In this document: positions 25,971 through 35,326 of the stretch, piece after piece
How positions within the stretch are numbered: position 1 is the first letter of the stretch
Layout: the number at the start of each line of letters is the position of its first letter
Origin: a candidate division KSB1 bacterium
Lineage (GTDB): Bacteria > Zhuqueibacterota > Zhuqueibacteria > Oceanimicrobiales > Oceanimicrobiaceae
Reading direction: 5' to 3'
DNA: 44,620 bases
Assembly (NCBI GenBank): GCA_022562085.1
Contig: JADFPY010000006.1
Coordinates: 1-44,620, forward strand
Made by a program: the position numbers and the translations under genes
The notes under the pieces: generated by a model
Told to the model about the DNA's origin: nothing
The model's database searches: none
Seen by the model: the letters and a program-made list of their open reading frames with translations, nothing else

Positions 25971-26705
25971 TTGAAGCTCACCCCATTAGACATTAAGAAA
26001 CAAGAGTTTAAAAAATCGATGCGTGGCTATGATGCCATTGAAGTCGATGCATTTTTGGAAATGGTAGCAGATGAATTCGAGAGCCTAAATCAAGAAAAAA
26101 ATAATTTGGCGGATGAAGTTCTCAAACTTAAGACTCAATTGCAGGATTATCAGGAAGTCGAAAAAACGTTAAAAGAAACGCTGATGCACGCCCAGGAATC
26201 GATTAACGAATCTAGAGAAACCTCAAAGCGGGAAGCCAATTTGACTGTTCGCGAGGCTGAGATGCAGGCGGAAAAAATCATGGAAGACACGAAGTTGAAG
26301 TTGGCAACCATGAAGAATGAGCTGGTGCTCATTAAAGCGCAAAAAGATTCGTTTGCACGCAGGCTGCGCCATTTATTAGAATCGCAAGTAGAATTAATCG
26401 GCGTTCTCGAGTTGGATGACATGGGGTTTGATAAATTAGAAAAGAAACGCCCTAAAGGTCATTCTAAACCTAAATACCAACAAGAGCCGCCGCAAAATTT
26501 TGACCAGGAAAAAATAGAATTTGGCAGTGTCGATGACATTTTACCGGAAGAACCGGATGCGAAAACCGAGATGAGAAAAACTGTAGATATAGAGCAAAGT
26601 CAGTCCGAGGATTTGCAAGAACGGACTATTGATCAGACCCAAGAACAGCAGAGGATTGAACAACAAGAGAAGAAGTCACGCATTTCCGATCAACTGATTT
26701 TTTAA
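25971..26705 (+). CDS. divIVA: DivIVA-domain coiled-coil cell-division/polarity protein
   Basis: The start is TTG 25971, 8 bases after AGGAGG; the upstream GTG 25962 overlaps that ribosome site. The 244-residue product opens with the DivIVA membrane-binding domain 'MKLTPLDIKKQEFKKSMRGY' followed by 'DAIEVDAFLEMVADEFE', then long coiled coils (~30-145). The C-terminal ~90 residues are charged and Q/E-rich and probably disordered. DivIVA senses curved membrane at poles or septa and recruits partners. Its place between yggT and downstream ileS/lspA is the usual synteny. Confidence 0.93.
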   Translation: MKLTPLDIKKQEFKKSMRGYDAIEVDAFLEMVADEFESLNQEKNNLADEVLKLKTQLQDYQEVEKTLKETLMHAQESINESRETSKREANLTVREAEMQAEKIMEDTKLKLATMKNELVLIKAQKDSFARRLRHLLESQVELIGVLELDDMGFDKLEKKRPKGHSKPKYQQEPPQNFDQEKIEFGSVDDILPEEPDAKTEMRKTVDIEQSQSEDLQERTIDQTQEQQRIEQQEKKSRISDQLIF

Positions 26706-26734
26706 AGGCGTCCAAAAACGGGACAAGGAATTGA

Positions 26735-27556
26735 ATGCAGGATTTAAAAACCCAAATTGACGAAGCGGGTAGTTTTCTAAAGGAGAAAACAAATGTTACG
26801 CCTGAAATAGGAATAATTTTAGGCACCGGTTTGGGAGCACTCGCTGAAGAAATTGAACAAGAGACTGTTATTTCTTACGACCAGATACCCCATTTCCCCC
26901 TTTCAACGGTGGAAAGCCATGCAGGGCGTCTCATTTTTGGGAAGATTGGCTCGAAATCCGTCATGGCGATGCAGGGTCGCTTTCATTATTATGAAGGCTA
27001 TTCAATGCAGCAGATTTCATTTCCGGTGCGGGTTATGAAACACATGGGAGCCAATACATTGCTCGTTTCCAATGCCTGTGGTGGCATGAATCCCTTATAC
27101 ACTCCGGGCGACATTATGATCATCGAAGATCACATCAACCTCTTTGGCGATAACCCGCTGATTGGCGTCAATGACGATTCGTTTGGTCCGAGATTTCCCG
27201 ATATGTCAGAGCCTTACACAAACGAGTTGATTGCACTGACCGAGCAGATCGCTTTAGAGGAGAAGATTAAAATTCAAAAGGGCGTTTATGTTGCCGTTAG
27301 CGGTCCATGTCTGGAAACTCGTGCTGAATATCGGTTCTTGCGCGCAATTGGCGCAGACGTGGTGGGCATGTCCACAATCCCGGAAGTTATTGTTGCCGTC
27401 CACAGTTCGATGCGTGTCCTCGGCCTTTCAGTTGTAACCGACGCTTGTTTTCCGGATGCATTAGAACCCGTTGATATCCAAAAGATCTTAAAAGTAGCAG
27501 CGGAGGCTGAACCCAAATTAACATTGATGATGAAGCGAGTGATCGAGAGGGTGTAG
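26735..27556 (+). CDS. Purine nucleoside phosphorylase (trimeric, PNP/MTAP family)
   Basis: The 273-residue product matches family-2 PNPs: 'IGIILGTGLGALAEEI', 'HFPLSTVESHAGRLIFG', 'MQGRFHYYEGYSM', 'VSNACGGMNPLYTPGDIMII', 'DHINLFGDNPL', 'VYVAVSGPCLETRAEYRFLR' and 'DVVGMSTIPEVIVA' (motifs quoted in part). It splits purine nucleosides with phosphate into base and ribose-1-phosphate. At the base-recognition site ('SVVTDACF') an Asp stands where human PNP has Asn243; the related MTAP also has Asp, so acceptance of 6-aminopurines is possible. It lies in the operon, 8 bases before ileS. Confidence 0.92.
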   Translation: MQDLKTQIDEAGSFLKEKTNVTPEIGIILGTGLGALAEEIEQETVISYDQIPHFPLSTVESHAGRLIFGKIGSKSVMAMQGRFHYYEGYSMQQISFPVRVMKHMGANTLLVSNACGGMNPLYTPGDIMIIEDHINLFGDNPLIGVNDDSFGPRFPDMSEPYTNELIALTEQIALEEKIKIQKGVYVAVSGPCLETRAEYRFLRAIGADVVGMSTIPEVIVAVHSSMRVLGLSVVTDACFPDALEPVDIQKILKVAAEAEPKLTLMMKRVIERV

Positions 27557-27563
27557 TAAAAGT

Positions 27564-30500
27564 ATGTACAAAGAACTTTCAACAAAATTAAATTTTCCTG
27601 AATTAGAGAAGGAAATTCTCGAATATTGGGATAAAAACAAGATCTTCGAGAAAAGCATCGAAAACCGGGATGTAAAGAAGTCGTTTGTTTTCTATGAAGG
27701 GCCTCCGACTGCTAATGGCCCGCCCGGCATTCATCACGTCCTAGGGCGAACCATAAAAGATTTTGTTTGTCGTCTTAAAACCATGGAAGGGTATCGCGTC
27801 GAACGGAAAGCTGGCTGGGATACACACGGTCTGCCGGTGGAAATTCAGGTTGAAAAAGAGCTGGGTTTCTCAAGCAAAGAAGATATCGAAAAGTACGGTA
27901 TCGATAAATTTAATAGGAAATGCCGGGAAAGTGTTTGGAAATACAAGAGTGAATGGGACGAACTTACTCGTCGAATCGCGTTTTGGGTTGATCTTGAAAA
28001 TCCGTATATCACCTATGAAAATAACTATATTGAATCAGTCTGGTGGATTCTAAGCGAGCTGTGGAAAAAAGAGCTGATTTATCGTGGGCACAAAATCGTT
28101 CCCTACTGTCCACGCTGTGAAACACCGCTTTCGAGTCATGAAGTTGCTCAGGGCTACAAAGACGTTGAAGACCCCTCGGTGTTTGTACGCATGCGCATCA
28201 AAGGAGAGGAGAACACTTCATTTCTCGTTTGGACGACGACTCCATGGACGCTGATCTCCAACGTAGCTTTAGTACTCAATCCTGAAATTGAATATGTAAA
28301 AGTTAAGCTTGCTGACGAACACTTGATTCTTGCAAAGACGCGGTTAGAGGTTCTGGAAGGCGATTACAAAATTGTTGAAACATATACCGGCAAAAAGTTG
28401 ACTGACAAAGAGTACGAACCGCCTTATTTTTACGAAACGGATAAAAAGGCTTATTACACTGTACTCGCTGATTTTGTGTCAACTGAAGACGGTACAGGGA
28501 TCGTTCATATGGCGCCGGCTTTTGGTGAAGATGATTATCAGATTGGTTTAAAATACGATTTGCCTGTCCTGCAGCCGGTAGACGAAAGTGGAAAATTTAC
28601 TGAAGAAGTCACAAAATTCAAATCCAAGTTTGTGAAAGATGCCGATCCGGAAATTATCAAGGATCTGGAAAGCCGGGGGTTGCTTTACAAGTCCGAGGCC
28701 TATTTGCACAGTTATCCGCATTGCTGGCGCTGTACATCGCCGCTTCTTTACTTCGCGAAAAAATCCTGGTTTGTTCGTACGACTGCCATGAAAGAGCGCT
28801 TGATTAAAAATAACGATGAAGTAGACTGGTATCCGAAGGAGGTTGGTGAAGGCCGGTTTGGTGAATGGCTTAAAAACAATATCGATTGGTCGCTGTCCCG
28901 CGATCGTTATTGGGGGACACCGCTGCCCATTTGGGTCTGTGAAGCTTGCAATCATGAACACTGCATCGGCGGCGTCGAGGAGCTCAAAGAGCTTTCCGGT
29001 TTAGCGGAATTCGATGACTTGCATAAACCTTACATCGATGAAGTTGAAATTAAGTGCTCACAATGCAGTGAAAAGATGACCCGTACACCCGAAGTGATCG
29101 ACTGCTGGTTTGATTCCGGAAGCATGCCGATCGCGCAATGGCACTATCCTTTTGAAAATAAAGATGTTTTTGAGCGAAGTTTTCCGGCGGACTTTATCGC
29201 CGAGGGGGTAGACCAGACTCGAGGATGGTTCTACTCGCTGCATGCGATTGCCACAATGCTATTCGATCAGCCATGCTACAAGGTGTGTGTTTCCAATGAT
29301 TTGATTTTAGACAAATTTGGCCAGAAGATGTCCAAATCGAAAGGGAATACGGTCGATCCTAAAAACATTATCGATGAATACGGCGCCGATGCGGTTAGAT
29401 GGTATCTGCTTACAGTGAGTCCACCCTGGGTTCCAACCAAATTTGATGTCGAAGGGGTAAATGAGGTCGTTCGAAAGTTCTTTGGCACTTTGGTTAACGT
29501 TTACTCATTCTTTACAACTTATGCGAATATCGATAAGTTTAAATATGAAAAATCTAAAATCGTAGTCGAAAAACGCGCGGAAATTGACCGCTGGCTTTTA
29601 AGTTCCTTAAACAGACTTGTCGAGAAAATTGAAAATCATTTGTCACGTTATGATCTGACCAAAGCTGCACGCTTGATTTCCGAATTTGTCATCGATGATC
29701 TTTCCAACTGGTATGTACGCCGGTGCCGGCGTCGGTTCTGGAAATCCGAAATGGGGGATGACAAGCTTGCTGCTTACGAAACTTTGTACGAAGTTTTGAT
29801 CGCTGTAACTAAATTATTAGCGCCTTACACCCCATTTATTTCGGAGGAAATTCACAAAAATCTGACCCAAAACGGCGATGCTAATGTTGAGAGCGTGCAT
29901 TTGGCATTTTACCCAAAAAGAATACCCGCGAACATACGTATCGAGATACTGAATTAGAGGAGAGAATGGATTTGGTCCGGCGTGTTGTGTTTCTTGGCCG
30001 AGCGCTGAGAAATGAATCAGCAATTAAAGTTAGGCAACCGTTGTCGAGAATTGTCGTAGTAGCTAAAGATCAAAACGCGCAGAATCATATCCTAAGTATG
30101 GCAAGTTTGATTACGGAAGAGCTTAATATTAAGAATATTGAGTTTGTTTCCGACACAGCAGGGTTGACTATAAAAAAAGCAAAGCCTCTTTTTAAGCAAT
30201 TAGGCCCGCGCTTGGGAAAAAATGCCAAGATGGCAGCAAACATGATCCGCGACTTTGGTGAAAAAGAAATCACTGAATTAGAACAGAAAGGTGAATTTAC
30301 GATCGATATCGAAAAGCAGAAAAAAGTAATTAAAATAACCGATCTCGAAATTGTCTCACAGAGCGCTGAAGGTCTTGTTGTACAGGCCGATGATGTATTG
30401 ACCGCTGCCTTAGATACTCGAATCACGGACGATCTCAGGATTGAAGGTTTAGCGAGAGAATTTGTCAATCGCGTTCAAAATATGCGCAAAAATGCCGGGT

Positions 30501-30697
30501 TTGATGTAATAGATCGTATTAAAATTTACTATGAGACCTCGGATGAACTCTTAAAAGCAATCGCACAGCGTTCGGAGTATATTTGCAATGAGACTTTGGC
30601 AGAATCCCTATCTCCGAATTTTCAGAAAGCCTCGTTCACGGAAAATTGGGAGATCAACGGTTCTAAAGCGGCAATCGGAATCGAAAAAGTTGTATAA
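27564..30697 (+). CDS. ileS: Isoleucyl-tRNA synthetase, split by a -1 frameshift near 29918
   Basis: Frame 1 (27564-29957, 797 residues) has the class-I HIGH-type motif 'PPGIHHVLG' (~57-61), 'KAGWDTHGLPVEIQVEKELG', zinc-binding 'PYCPRCETPLS' and 'CEACNHEHC', 'DCWFDSGSMPIAQW', and KMSKS at residues 588-592. It stops just inside the anticodon-binding region. Reading continues in the -1 frame from the CCCAAAA site at 29912-29918 ('NTREHTYRDTELEERMDLVRR') into the C-terminal part ending 30697. The combined length, about 1,045 residues, is normal for this long IleRS type. It charges tRNA-Ile and edits Val. Whether the shift is programmed, a real mutation, or a one-base error in an A-run is open. 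Confidence 0.9.
29912..29919 (+). other. Slippery-type heptamer C-CCA-AAA at the ileS frame break
   Basis: Zero-frame codons are TAC-CCA-AAA-AGA. The bases 29912-29918 fit X-XXY-YYZ, the pattern used for -1 slippage, and the family-like reading resumes exactly in the -1 frame. A GAGGAGAG ribosome-site-like sequence 40 bases downstream could instead restart translation at ATG 29966. I did not find a clear stimulatory hairpin. Confidence 0.45.
29966..30697 (+). CDS. ileS: C-terminal anticodon-binding part of IleRS (separate reading frame)
   Basis: This 243-residue stretch begins 'MDLVRRVVFLGRALRNESAIK' (first part), the conserved start of the last IleRS domain ('VRQPLSRIVVV'), and runs through the DUF5915-type tail with 'VSQSAEGLVVQADDVLTAALDT' and 'GLAREFVNRVQNMRKNAGFDV', which is normal for long IleRS. 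A strong GAGGAGAG lies immediately before ATG 29966, so it might be made as its own polypeptide by coupled reinitiation. By itself it has no catalytic centre. Confidence 0.7.
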   Translation: MDLVRRVVFLGRALRNESAIKVRQPLSRIVVVAKDQNAQNHILSMASLITEELNIKNIEFVSDTAGLTIKKAKPLFKQLGPRLGKNAKMAANMIRDFGEKEITELEQKGEFTIDIEKQKKVIKITDLEIVSQSAEGLVVQADDVLTAALDTRITDDLRIEGLAREFVNRVQNMRKNAGFDVIDRIKIYYETSDELLKAIAQRSEYICNETLAESLSPNFQKASFTENWEINGSKAAIGIEKVV

Positions 30698-30730
30698 GTG
30701 AAATTGAAACTCAGATTAACGGAGGTATAA

Positions 30731-31099
30731 ATGACAAAGAAGGACCTGAAAAAATTCAAGAAACTGCTTCTCGAAAAGAGGGACGAAATGCTCAAGGATT
30801 TAGGGCAATTAAAAGACAGAGAAATGGCATCGACTTTAAAAGACGCTTCCGGGGAGAATTCTGCCTACTCCTTTCATATGGCGGATGTGGGAACCGATAA
30901 TATGGAACGTGAAAAGGCTTTCTTTTTTGCGACTCGAGAGGGGAAATTTCTCAACCACATTGAGGAAGCCCTGCAACGAGTTGAAAGCGGTGATTATGGC
31001 AATTGTATTGATTGCGAGAGGCCTATTCCTCAGGAAAGATTAGTGGCGGTGCCGACTGCGACAAGATGCGTTCCCTGTAAGGGAAAGGCAGACGGATAA
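30731..31099 (+). CDS. TraR/DksA-family zinc-finger protein
   Basis: The 122-residue product has an N-terminal coiled-coil hairpin (~1-75) with 'HMADVGTDNMEREKAFFFATREGKFLNHIEEAL'-type family sequence (motifs 'GTDNMEREKAF', 'IEEALQRVESGDYGNC'), then the zinc finger 'CIDCERPIP...TRCVPCKG' with four Cys. DksA-like proteins bind the secondary channel of RNA polymerase and modulate rRNA and stress promoters with ppGpp. GGAGG precedes the ATG. Its position between ileS and lspA is frequent in bacteria. Confidence 0.92.
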   Translation: MTKKDLKKFKKLLLEKRDEMLKDLGQLKDREMASTLKDASGENSAYSFHMADVGTDNMEREKAFFFATREGKFLNHIEEALQRVESGDYGNCIDCERPIPQERLVAVPTATRCVPCKGKADG

Positions 31100-31133
31100 T
31101 TCAATGTATTTTTAATTAACACGAGAGTTGCGT

Positions 31134-31628
31134 GTGAAAGTTTTTTTGATTTCTATAATTGTTGTTATTCTCGATCAAATTACCAAGCTATCAGTGCGAT
31201 ATTCATTTGAATACGGTATCCCCCATAATATAATTGGCGACTGGGTACGCCTGACATATATTGAAAATCCCGGAATGGCTTTCGGCATTCAAGTCGGTGG
31301 CCAGCCCTTTTTTACCATTTTTGCAGTAATCGCTACGGTCATAATTTTCATTTACATTCTGAAGGCCCGTAACGAAAAAATGTCTCTGAATTTTGCACTC
31401 GCAATGATTTTAGGCGGTGCTATCGGTAATTTGATTGATCGGTTTCTTTATGGTAAAGTAGTCGATTTTGTCGATGTTGGTTTTGGAAATGCCCGTTGGC
31501 CGATTTTTAATGTGGCGGATAGTGCCGTAACAATCGGGATGATGATACTAATCGTATTTGTCGTGTTTGATAAAAGTTCCAAACAGACGGACGAAACCAC
31601 AGAAGTAGCCGCCGAAAAAAGAGCATAA
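31134..31628 (+). CDS. lspA: Lipoprotein signal peptidase (signal peptidase II)
   Basis: Start GTG 31134 is favoured by spacing from ACGAGAG; TTG 31128 is the alternative. The 164-residue protein has four membrane segments and the LspA motifs 'ILDQITK', 'TYIENPGMAFGI', 'GGAIGNLIDRFLYGKVVDFVD' (given with the catalytic Asp in 'NLIDR') and 'FNVADSAVTIG' with the second catalytic Asp. It cuts diacylglyceryl-modified prolipoproteins before the lipobox Cys in the inner membrane, which fits the predicted lipoproteins in this window (genes at 5164, 8277 and 11860). Confidence 0.95.
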   Translation: MKVFLISIIVVILDQITKLSVRYSFEYGIPHNIIGDWVRLTYIENPGMAFGIQVGGQPFFTIFAVIATVIIFIYILKARNEKMSLNFALAMILGGAIGNLIDRFLYGKVVDFVDVGFGNARWPIFNVADSAVTIGMMILIVFVVFDKSSKQTDETTEVAAEKRA

Positions 31629-31665
31629 ATCCCTCGTTTTATATTACGTTCACCCACCAATTTTT

Positions 31666-32640
31666 ATGCAAGAGGAAAATTACTTTGAAGTAGTTATCCC
31701 GTCTCAACAGGGAAAACAACGCCTTGATAAATTCCTAACTCAGCAAATCGCTTCGGTTTCCCGGGCGCGTTTGCAAAAATTAATTCGGGAAGATTTGGTT
31801 AAGGTGAATGGCCAGCCTGCCAAAGCCAGCCATCTTGTTTCGCCCGGCGAAAAGGTTGAGGTCTGCGTTCCCAAACCCACTCCGGTTGATATCCTCTCGG
31901 AAGATATTCCGTTAAATATTATTTATGAAGATGAGCACCTGTTGGTTTTAAATAAAATCTCTGGAATGGTCGTCCACCCGGCGTTTGGCAACTATACGGG
32001 TACACTTGTGAATGCTCTGCTTTATCATTGCGGCGATCTCTCGTCAATCGGAGGTCGGCAACGACCCGGAATCGTCCACCGGCTTGATAAAGACACATCC
32101 GGATTAATGGTGGTTGCAAAAAACGATGCTGCCCACCAAAGTCTTTCCAGTCAATTTAAGCAGAAGGAAACGGAACGGGAATATCAAGCCATCTGCTGGG
32201 GGAGATTTAAAAAGAGGAAGGGCAAGATAGAAACGTTTATTGCGCGAAGCCCTAAAGATCGAAAGCGAATGACTGTGCAGTTGTCCGGTAAGTTAGCGAT
32301 TACGAATTATCAAGTTCTGGAGACGCATTGGGTACATTCCCTCGTCAAGCTAAATTTGAAAACCGGGCGAACCCATCAAATCAGGGTGCATCTTTCATAT
32401 CTCGGTTACCCGGTTTTCGGCGATGCAGAATATGGCGGTCGCAACAGGCAATTGGGAAATTTACCCAACGATGAACGGGAGTTTGCCAGCAAGCTTCTTC
32501 TAAAGATGGACCGGCAAGCTTTGCACGCAAAAGTGCTTGGGTTTATTCACCCCTCCAAAAATGAATTCATGCGATTTGATTCGGACCTGCCTGAAGATAT
32601 GAAACTTTTGCTGGAAAGTATCCGTAATCAAAGAAAGTGA
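31666..32640 (+). CDS. rluD: RluA/RluD-family 23S rRNA pseudouridine synthase
   Basis: The 324-residue product has an N-terminal S4 RNA-binding domain ('RLDKFLTQQIASVSRARLQKLI', shown in part) and the pseudouridine synthase catalytic motif 'GIVHRLDKDTSGLMVVAKN', with catalytic Asp in HRLD. Further family motifs are 'KTGRTHQIRVHLSYLGYPVFGD' and 'LHAKVLGFIHP'. It converts uridines of 23S rRNA helix 69 if it is RluD proper; the S4 domain and lspA-linked location support that over RluA or RluC. Last gene of the operon starting with yggS. Confidence 0.9.
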   Translation: MQEENYFEVVIPSQQGKQRLDKFLTQQIASVSRARLQKLIREDLVKVNGQPAKASHLVSPGEKVEVCVPKPTPVDILSEDIPLNIIYEDEHLLVLNKISGMVVHPAFGNYTGTLVNALLYHCGDLSSIGGRQRPGIVHRLDKDTSGLMVVAKNDAAHQSLSSQFKQKETEREYQAICWGRFKKRKGKIETFIARSPKDRKRMTVQLSGKLAITNYQVLETHWVHSLVKLNLKTGRTHQIRVHLSYLGYPVFGDAEYGGRNRQLGNLPNDEREFASKLLLKMDRQALHAKVLGFIHPSKNEFMRFDSDLPEDMKLLLESIRNQRK

Positions 32641-32702
32641 TTTTTTTTAGATTTAAAATTTCTTCCCTTTTTATTCAAACTCTAAATTTTTGTTGGCAAC
32701 AT

Positions 32703-32729
32703 TTCACAAAAGAAACTGTCTGATATAAT
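32703..32729 (+). promoter_or_regulatory. Extended -10 promoter of the envelope-solenoid cluster
   Basis: TGATATAAT (32721-32729) is a perfect extended -10 (TGn-TATAAT). The -35 is weak (TTTCAC near 32703). About 75 bases upstream of the first gene of the cluster. Confidence 0.5.
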
Positions 32730-32807
32730 ATACCTCGAATGAATAATCAGCAGTTTGTTGCAAGTTATCAGTTTTTTTATTAAACCCTTAAATTATTGAG
32801 GTGCATG

Positions 32808-34406
32808 ATGAAAGTAATAACGGGCTTGATGACTGTGATTCTTTTTGCCACGCTTTTTACCACCAATCTTTTTTCACAATTAGACCTTGACAGAAGCGAT
32901 CAAGAGACTCTCGACCGGGTCAAGGAAAAGTATCTGGATGATCGCGGTCGGATGGAAATTAAGTACTTTTCGGGTAACAAGGTTATCAAAAAAAAGGAAA
33001 GGCTGCCTTATCACGTTGTTGTAGTCCGGGGCGATTTGACAATCCGGGGCGAAATAGAAGGAAGCGCAGTCGCTCTTTTTGGCGATGTCAGAGTGAAATC
33101 GAGCGGGTGTGTCGATGGCGATGTGATTAGCGTTGACGGTTGGATAGATCAATCCGGAAATGCTTGGGTCAAAGGTGACGCTTTGGAGATATCTTCGAGA
33201 AGTTTGAAGCGCCACCACACCGGATATTCCAACCGTGAGATCCGTAGAACGAGGAGCTATTCCAGAAGATCATTTCGGCGAGACAGCCGCTACAGACATG
33301 GCATTTCGTTTCAAAATTACTGGTCGGTGAACGAGCTCGACAATTTTATTCTCAGGTATAATAGAGTGGAGGGCGGTTTTATTGGCTTCCGCGAACCCCG
33401 GGATCATTACCATAATTGGAGGATGGGACACTTAAACCCTTTCGGGGAAATAGGTTATGGGTTTGAGAATAAGGATTTGCGCTACCAAATTGGTGGGCAG
33501 CTCTCTACTTTAAGTTCGCTCAATTTATTCTTAGGCGGCGAATATCACGACTTCACGGATACCCAGGATGCGTGGTTGGTTTCGGAAAGTGAAAACAGCG
33601 CAAACGCACTTTTCGTAAAAAAAGACTTTTTAGATTACTATCGAAGAAAAGGGTTTAGTTTTTTCGCTGTTCAGGAATTCACTCGCGATTTTAAAGTCAA
33701 AGTGGAATACAGAAATGATGATTACTCGAATATGCTCAATACGTCGAACTGGTCATTGTTCAGAGGAGGGCATGACTTCAGATTGAATCCCCTGATTAAT
33801 GAAGGAAATATGCGCAGTTTGATTTTCAGTGTTAATTTGGATACCCGCTACGACGCCAGAGTTCCGGAAAGTGGCTGGTATTTAAACGGCACCGCCGAAT
33901 TTGCCGGCCAGGTTGCCGGTCAGGAATTAAATGGTGATTTTAACTTCGATCGCTATATTATCGACTTGCGTAGATATCAGACGTTGAGTTACTTCGAAAG
34001 TCTCGATTTTAGGCTTCGAGTTGGATCAGGTCGGGGAAATGTTCCTGAACAATTCCTTTTTGATTTAGGAGGTATTTCTACTTTGCCCGGCTATCATTTC
34101 AAAGAATTCACCGGCGACCGGATGGTGATGTTTAATTCTGAATACAGAACAGACGGCGAATTCCTTTTTGATGATATTTGGTTTCTGAACCTTTTTCACT
34201 ATATTTTGTTCGCAAATACCGGGCTTGCCTGGTTTGCTCAAGACACCTCTTCGCCCCTTAATTTCGATAATTTTGAATTCTCCGATCTTAAAACCGACGT
34301 TGGGATTGCCATTGCCAACCGAGACGGCGATATGAGGGTTAATTTTGCCCATCGCCTGGATGGCGGTGGCCTCAATGTTTCATTTAGAATTCATCGAAAT
34401 TTTTAA
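32808..34406 (+). CDS. Exported protein: bactofilin-like N-domain plus outer-membrane barrel (surface antigen D15/BamA-like)
   Basis: ATG 32808 follows GAGGTG. The 532-residue product has a signal peptide (~1-24). Residues ~60-125 show short bactofilin-like beta repeats ('VVRGDLTIRGEIEGSAVALFGDV', shown in part as 'GDLTIRGEIEGSAV' and 'DGDVISVDGWID'). A basic linker rich in Arg and Ser follows (~135-165). The C-terminal ~350 residues form a barrel like the D15/BamA surface-antigen domain, with 'DLGGISTLPGYHFKEFTGDRM', 'NSEYRTD' and a terminal strand ending in aromatic 'FRIHRNF', the typical outer-membrane signal. Function is unknown. It heads a four-gene cluster of exported beta-rich proteins. 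Confidence 0.75.
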   Translation: MKVITGLMTVILFATLFTTNLFSQLDLDRSDQETLDRVKEKYLDDRGRMEIKYFSGNKVIKKKERLPYHVVVVRGDLTIRGEIEGSAVALFGDVRVKSSGCVDGDVISVDGWIDQSGNAWVKGDALEISSRSLKRHHTGYSNREIRRTRSYSRRSFRRDSRYRHGISFQNYWSVNELDNFILRYNRVEGGFIGFREPRDHYHNWRMGHLNPFGEIGYGFENKDLRYQIGGQLSTLSSLNLFLGGEYHDFTDTQDAWLVSESENSANALFVKKDFLDYYRRKGFSFFAVQEFTRDFKVKVEYRNDDYSNMLNTSNWSLFRGGHDFRLNPLINEGNMRSLIFSVNLDTRYDARVPESGWYLNGTAEFAGQVAGQELNGDFNFDRYIIDLRRYQTLSYFESLDFRLRVGSGRGNVPEQFLFDLGGISTLPGYHFKEFTGDRMVMFNSEYRTDGEFLFDDIWFLNLFHYILFANTGLAWFAQDTSSPLNFDNFEFSDLKTDVGIAIANRDGDMRVNFAHRLDGGGLNVSFRIHRNF

Positions 34407-34431
34407 ATTCATTTTGTTTGAGGATTTTATC

Positions 34432-35298
34432 ATGTCAGCAAAACCTTTCAGACTTTTAATTTTTTCTTTTGTGTGTTTTTTGCTTTTGGGCTCCTCTCAT
34501 ACACTTTTAGCTCAACGCTATGGAACCGAAAGGTTTAAGCAAAAATACGAAATCAATTCTGACAAAGTCCTGTATGTAAACATTGATATTGACGCAGCAG
34601 AAGTGAGAATTAGTAAATCTTCTCGAAGTAAAGAAGTTCGGCTTTCGATTTATTTCAGCAGGGATGAATTCAAAATATATGAAGATTATGACCGGAAGCG
34701 TTCTCGATTGGATATTGAATTTGACAAAAAAGGTTGGACAAACAACGATAGCAAAGATTTAAAAGCGGAGTTTGTCCTGGAGTTGCCCCCAGATGTTGAG
34801 ATCTATTTAGAAGCGAGAATAAAAGCGGGAGTAATTGAAATTGATTTAGGCGGTCTTTCTTTAGTCGGTATGGAGTTGACCACATGGGCCGGTGAAGTAC
34901 AGGTTGAGTTTTCGGAACCAAACCAGAGTGAGATGGACTACCTCAAAATCAACACAAAAGTCGGTGAAACGAAAATCGTCAGACTTGGAAATGCCCGATT
35001 CAGAGAAGCTGAGATAAACGGCGGAATCGGGGAGATGCGCGTTGACTTTCGCGGCCGAATGTTAAATGAGGCGATGGCGGATGTTGATTTGGACATTGGT
35101 GAGACAACTATCTATTTACCGGATGATGATGTTGGCGTAAAGCTTTCCGTTTCAAAATTTTTATTTTTGTCCGACGTTGAAATCCCTCGCAATTTTAGAA
35201 AGTCCGGAAGATACTATTACAGCAAAAATTATGACGACGCGAAATATGCGCTTAGTTTACATGTGAGTCCCGGACTTGGAGCGCTTAATATTAATTAA
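34432..35298 (+). CDS. Exported toast-rack / LiaF-like beta-solenoid protein
   Basis: ATG 34432 has GAGGA upstream and a signal peptide (~1-26, 'HTLLAQ'); a frame from 34345 would overlap the previous gene by 62 bases. The 288-residue product has a toast-rack N-domain and repeated short strands with G-E turns: 'DIDAAEVRI', 'KAGVIEIDLGG', 'TWAGEVQVEF', 'KVGETKIVRLG', 'GGIGEMRVDFRG', 'DIGETTIYL'. This is the turn pattern of DUF4097/LiaF C-terminal-like beta-helices. It is probably periplasmic or surface, paralogous in layout to the next two genes. No enzyme motif is present. Confidence 0.75.
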   Translation: MSAKPFRLLIFSFVCFLLLGSSHTLLAQRYGTERFKQKYEINSDKVLYVNIDIDAAEVRISKSSRSKEVRLSIYFSRDEFKIYEDYDRKRSRLDIEFDKKGWTNNDSKDLKAEFVLELPPDVEIYLEARIKAGVIEIDLGGLSLVGMELTTWAGEVQVEFSEPNQSEMDYLKINTKVGETKIVRLGNARFREAEINGGIGEMRVDFRGRMLNEAMADVDLDIGETTIYLPDDDVGVKLSVSKFLFLSDVEIPRNFRKSGRYYYSKNYDDAKYALSLHVSPGLGALNIN

Positions 35299-35326
35299 AA
35301 GCCATGGTTTATTAAGGACTAATTTT

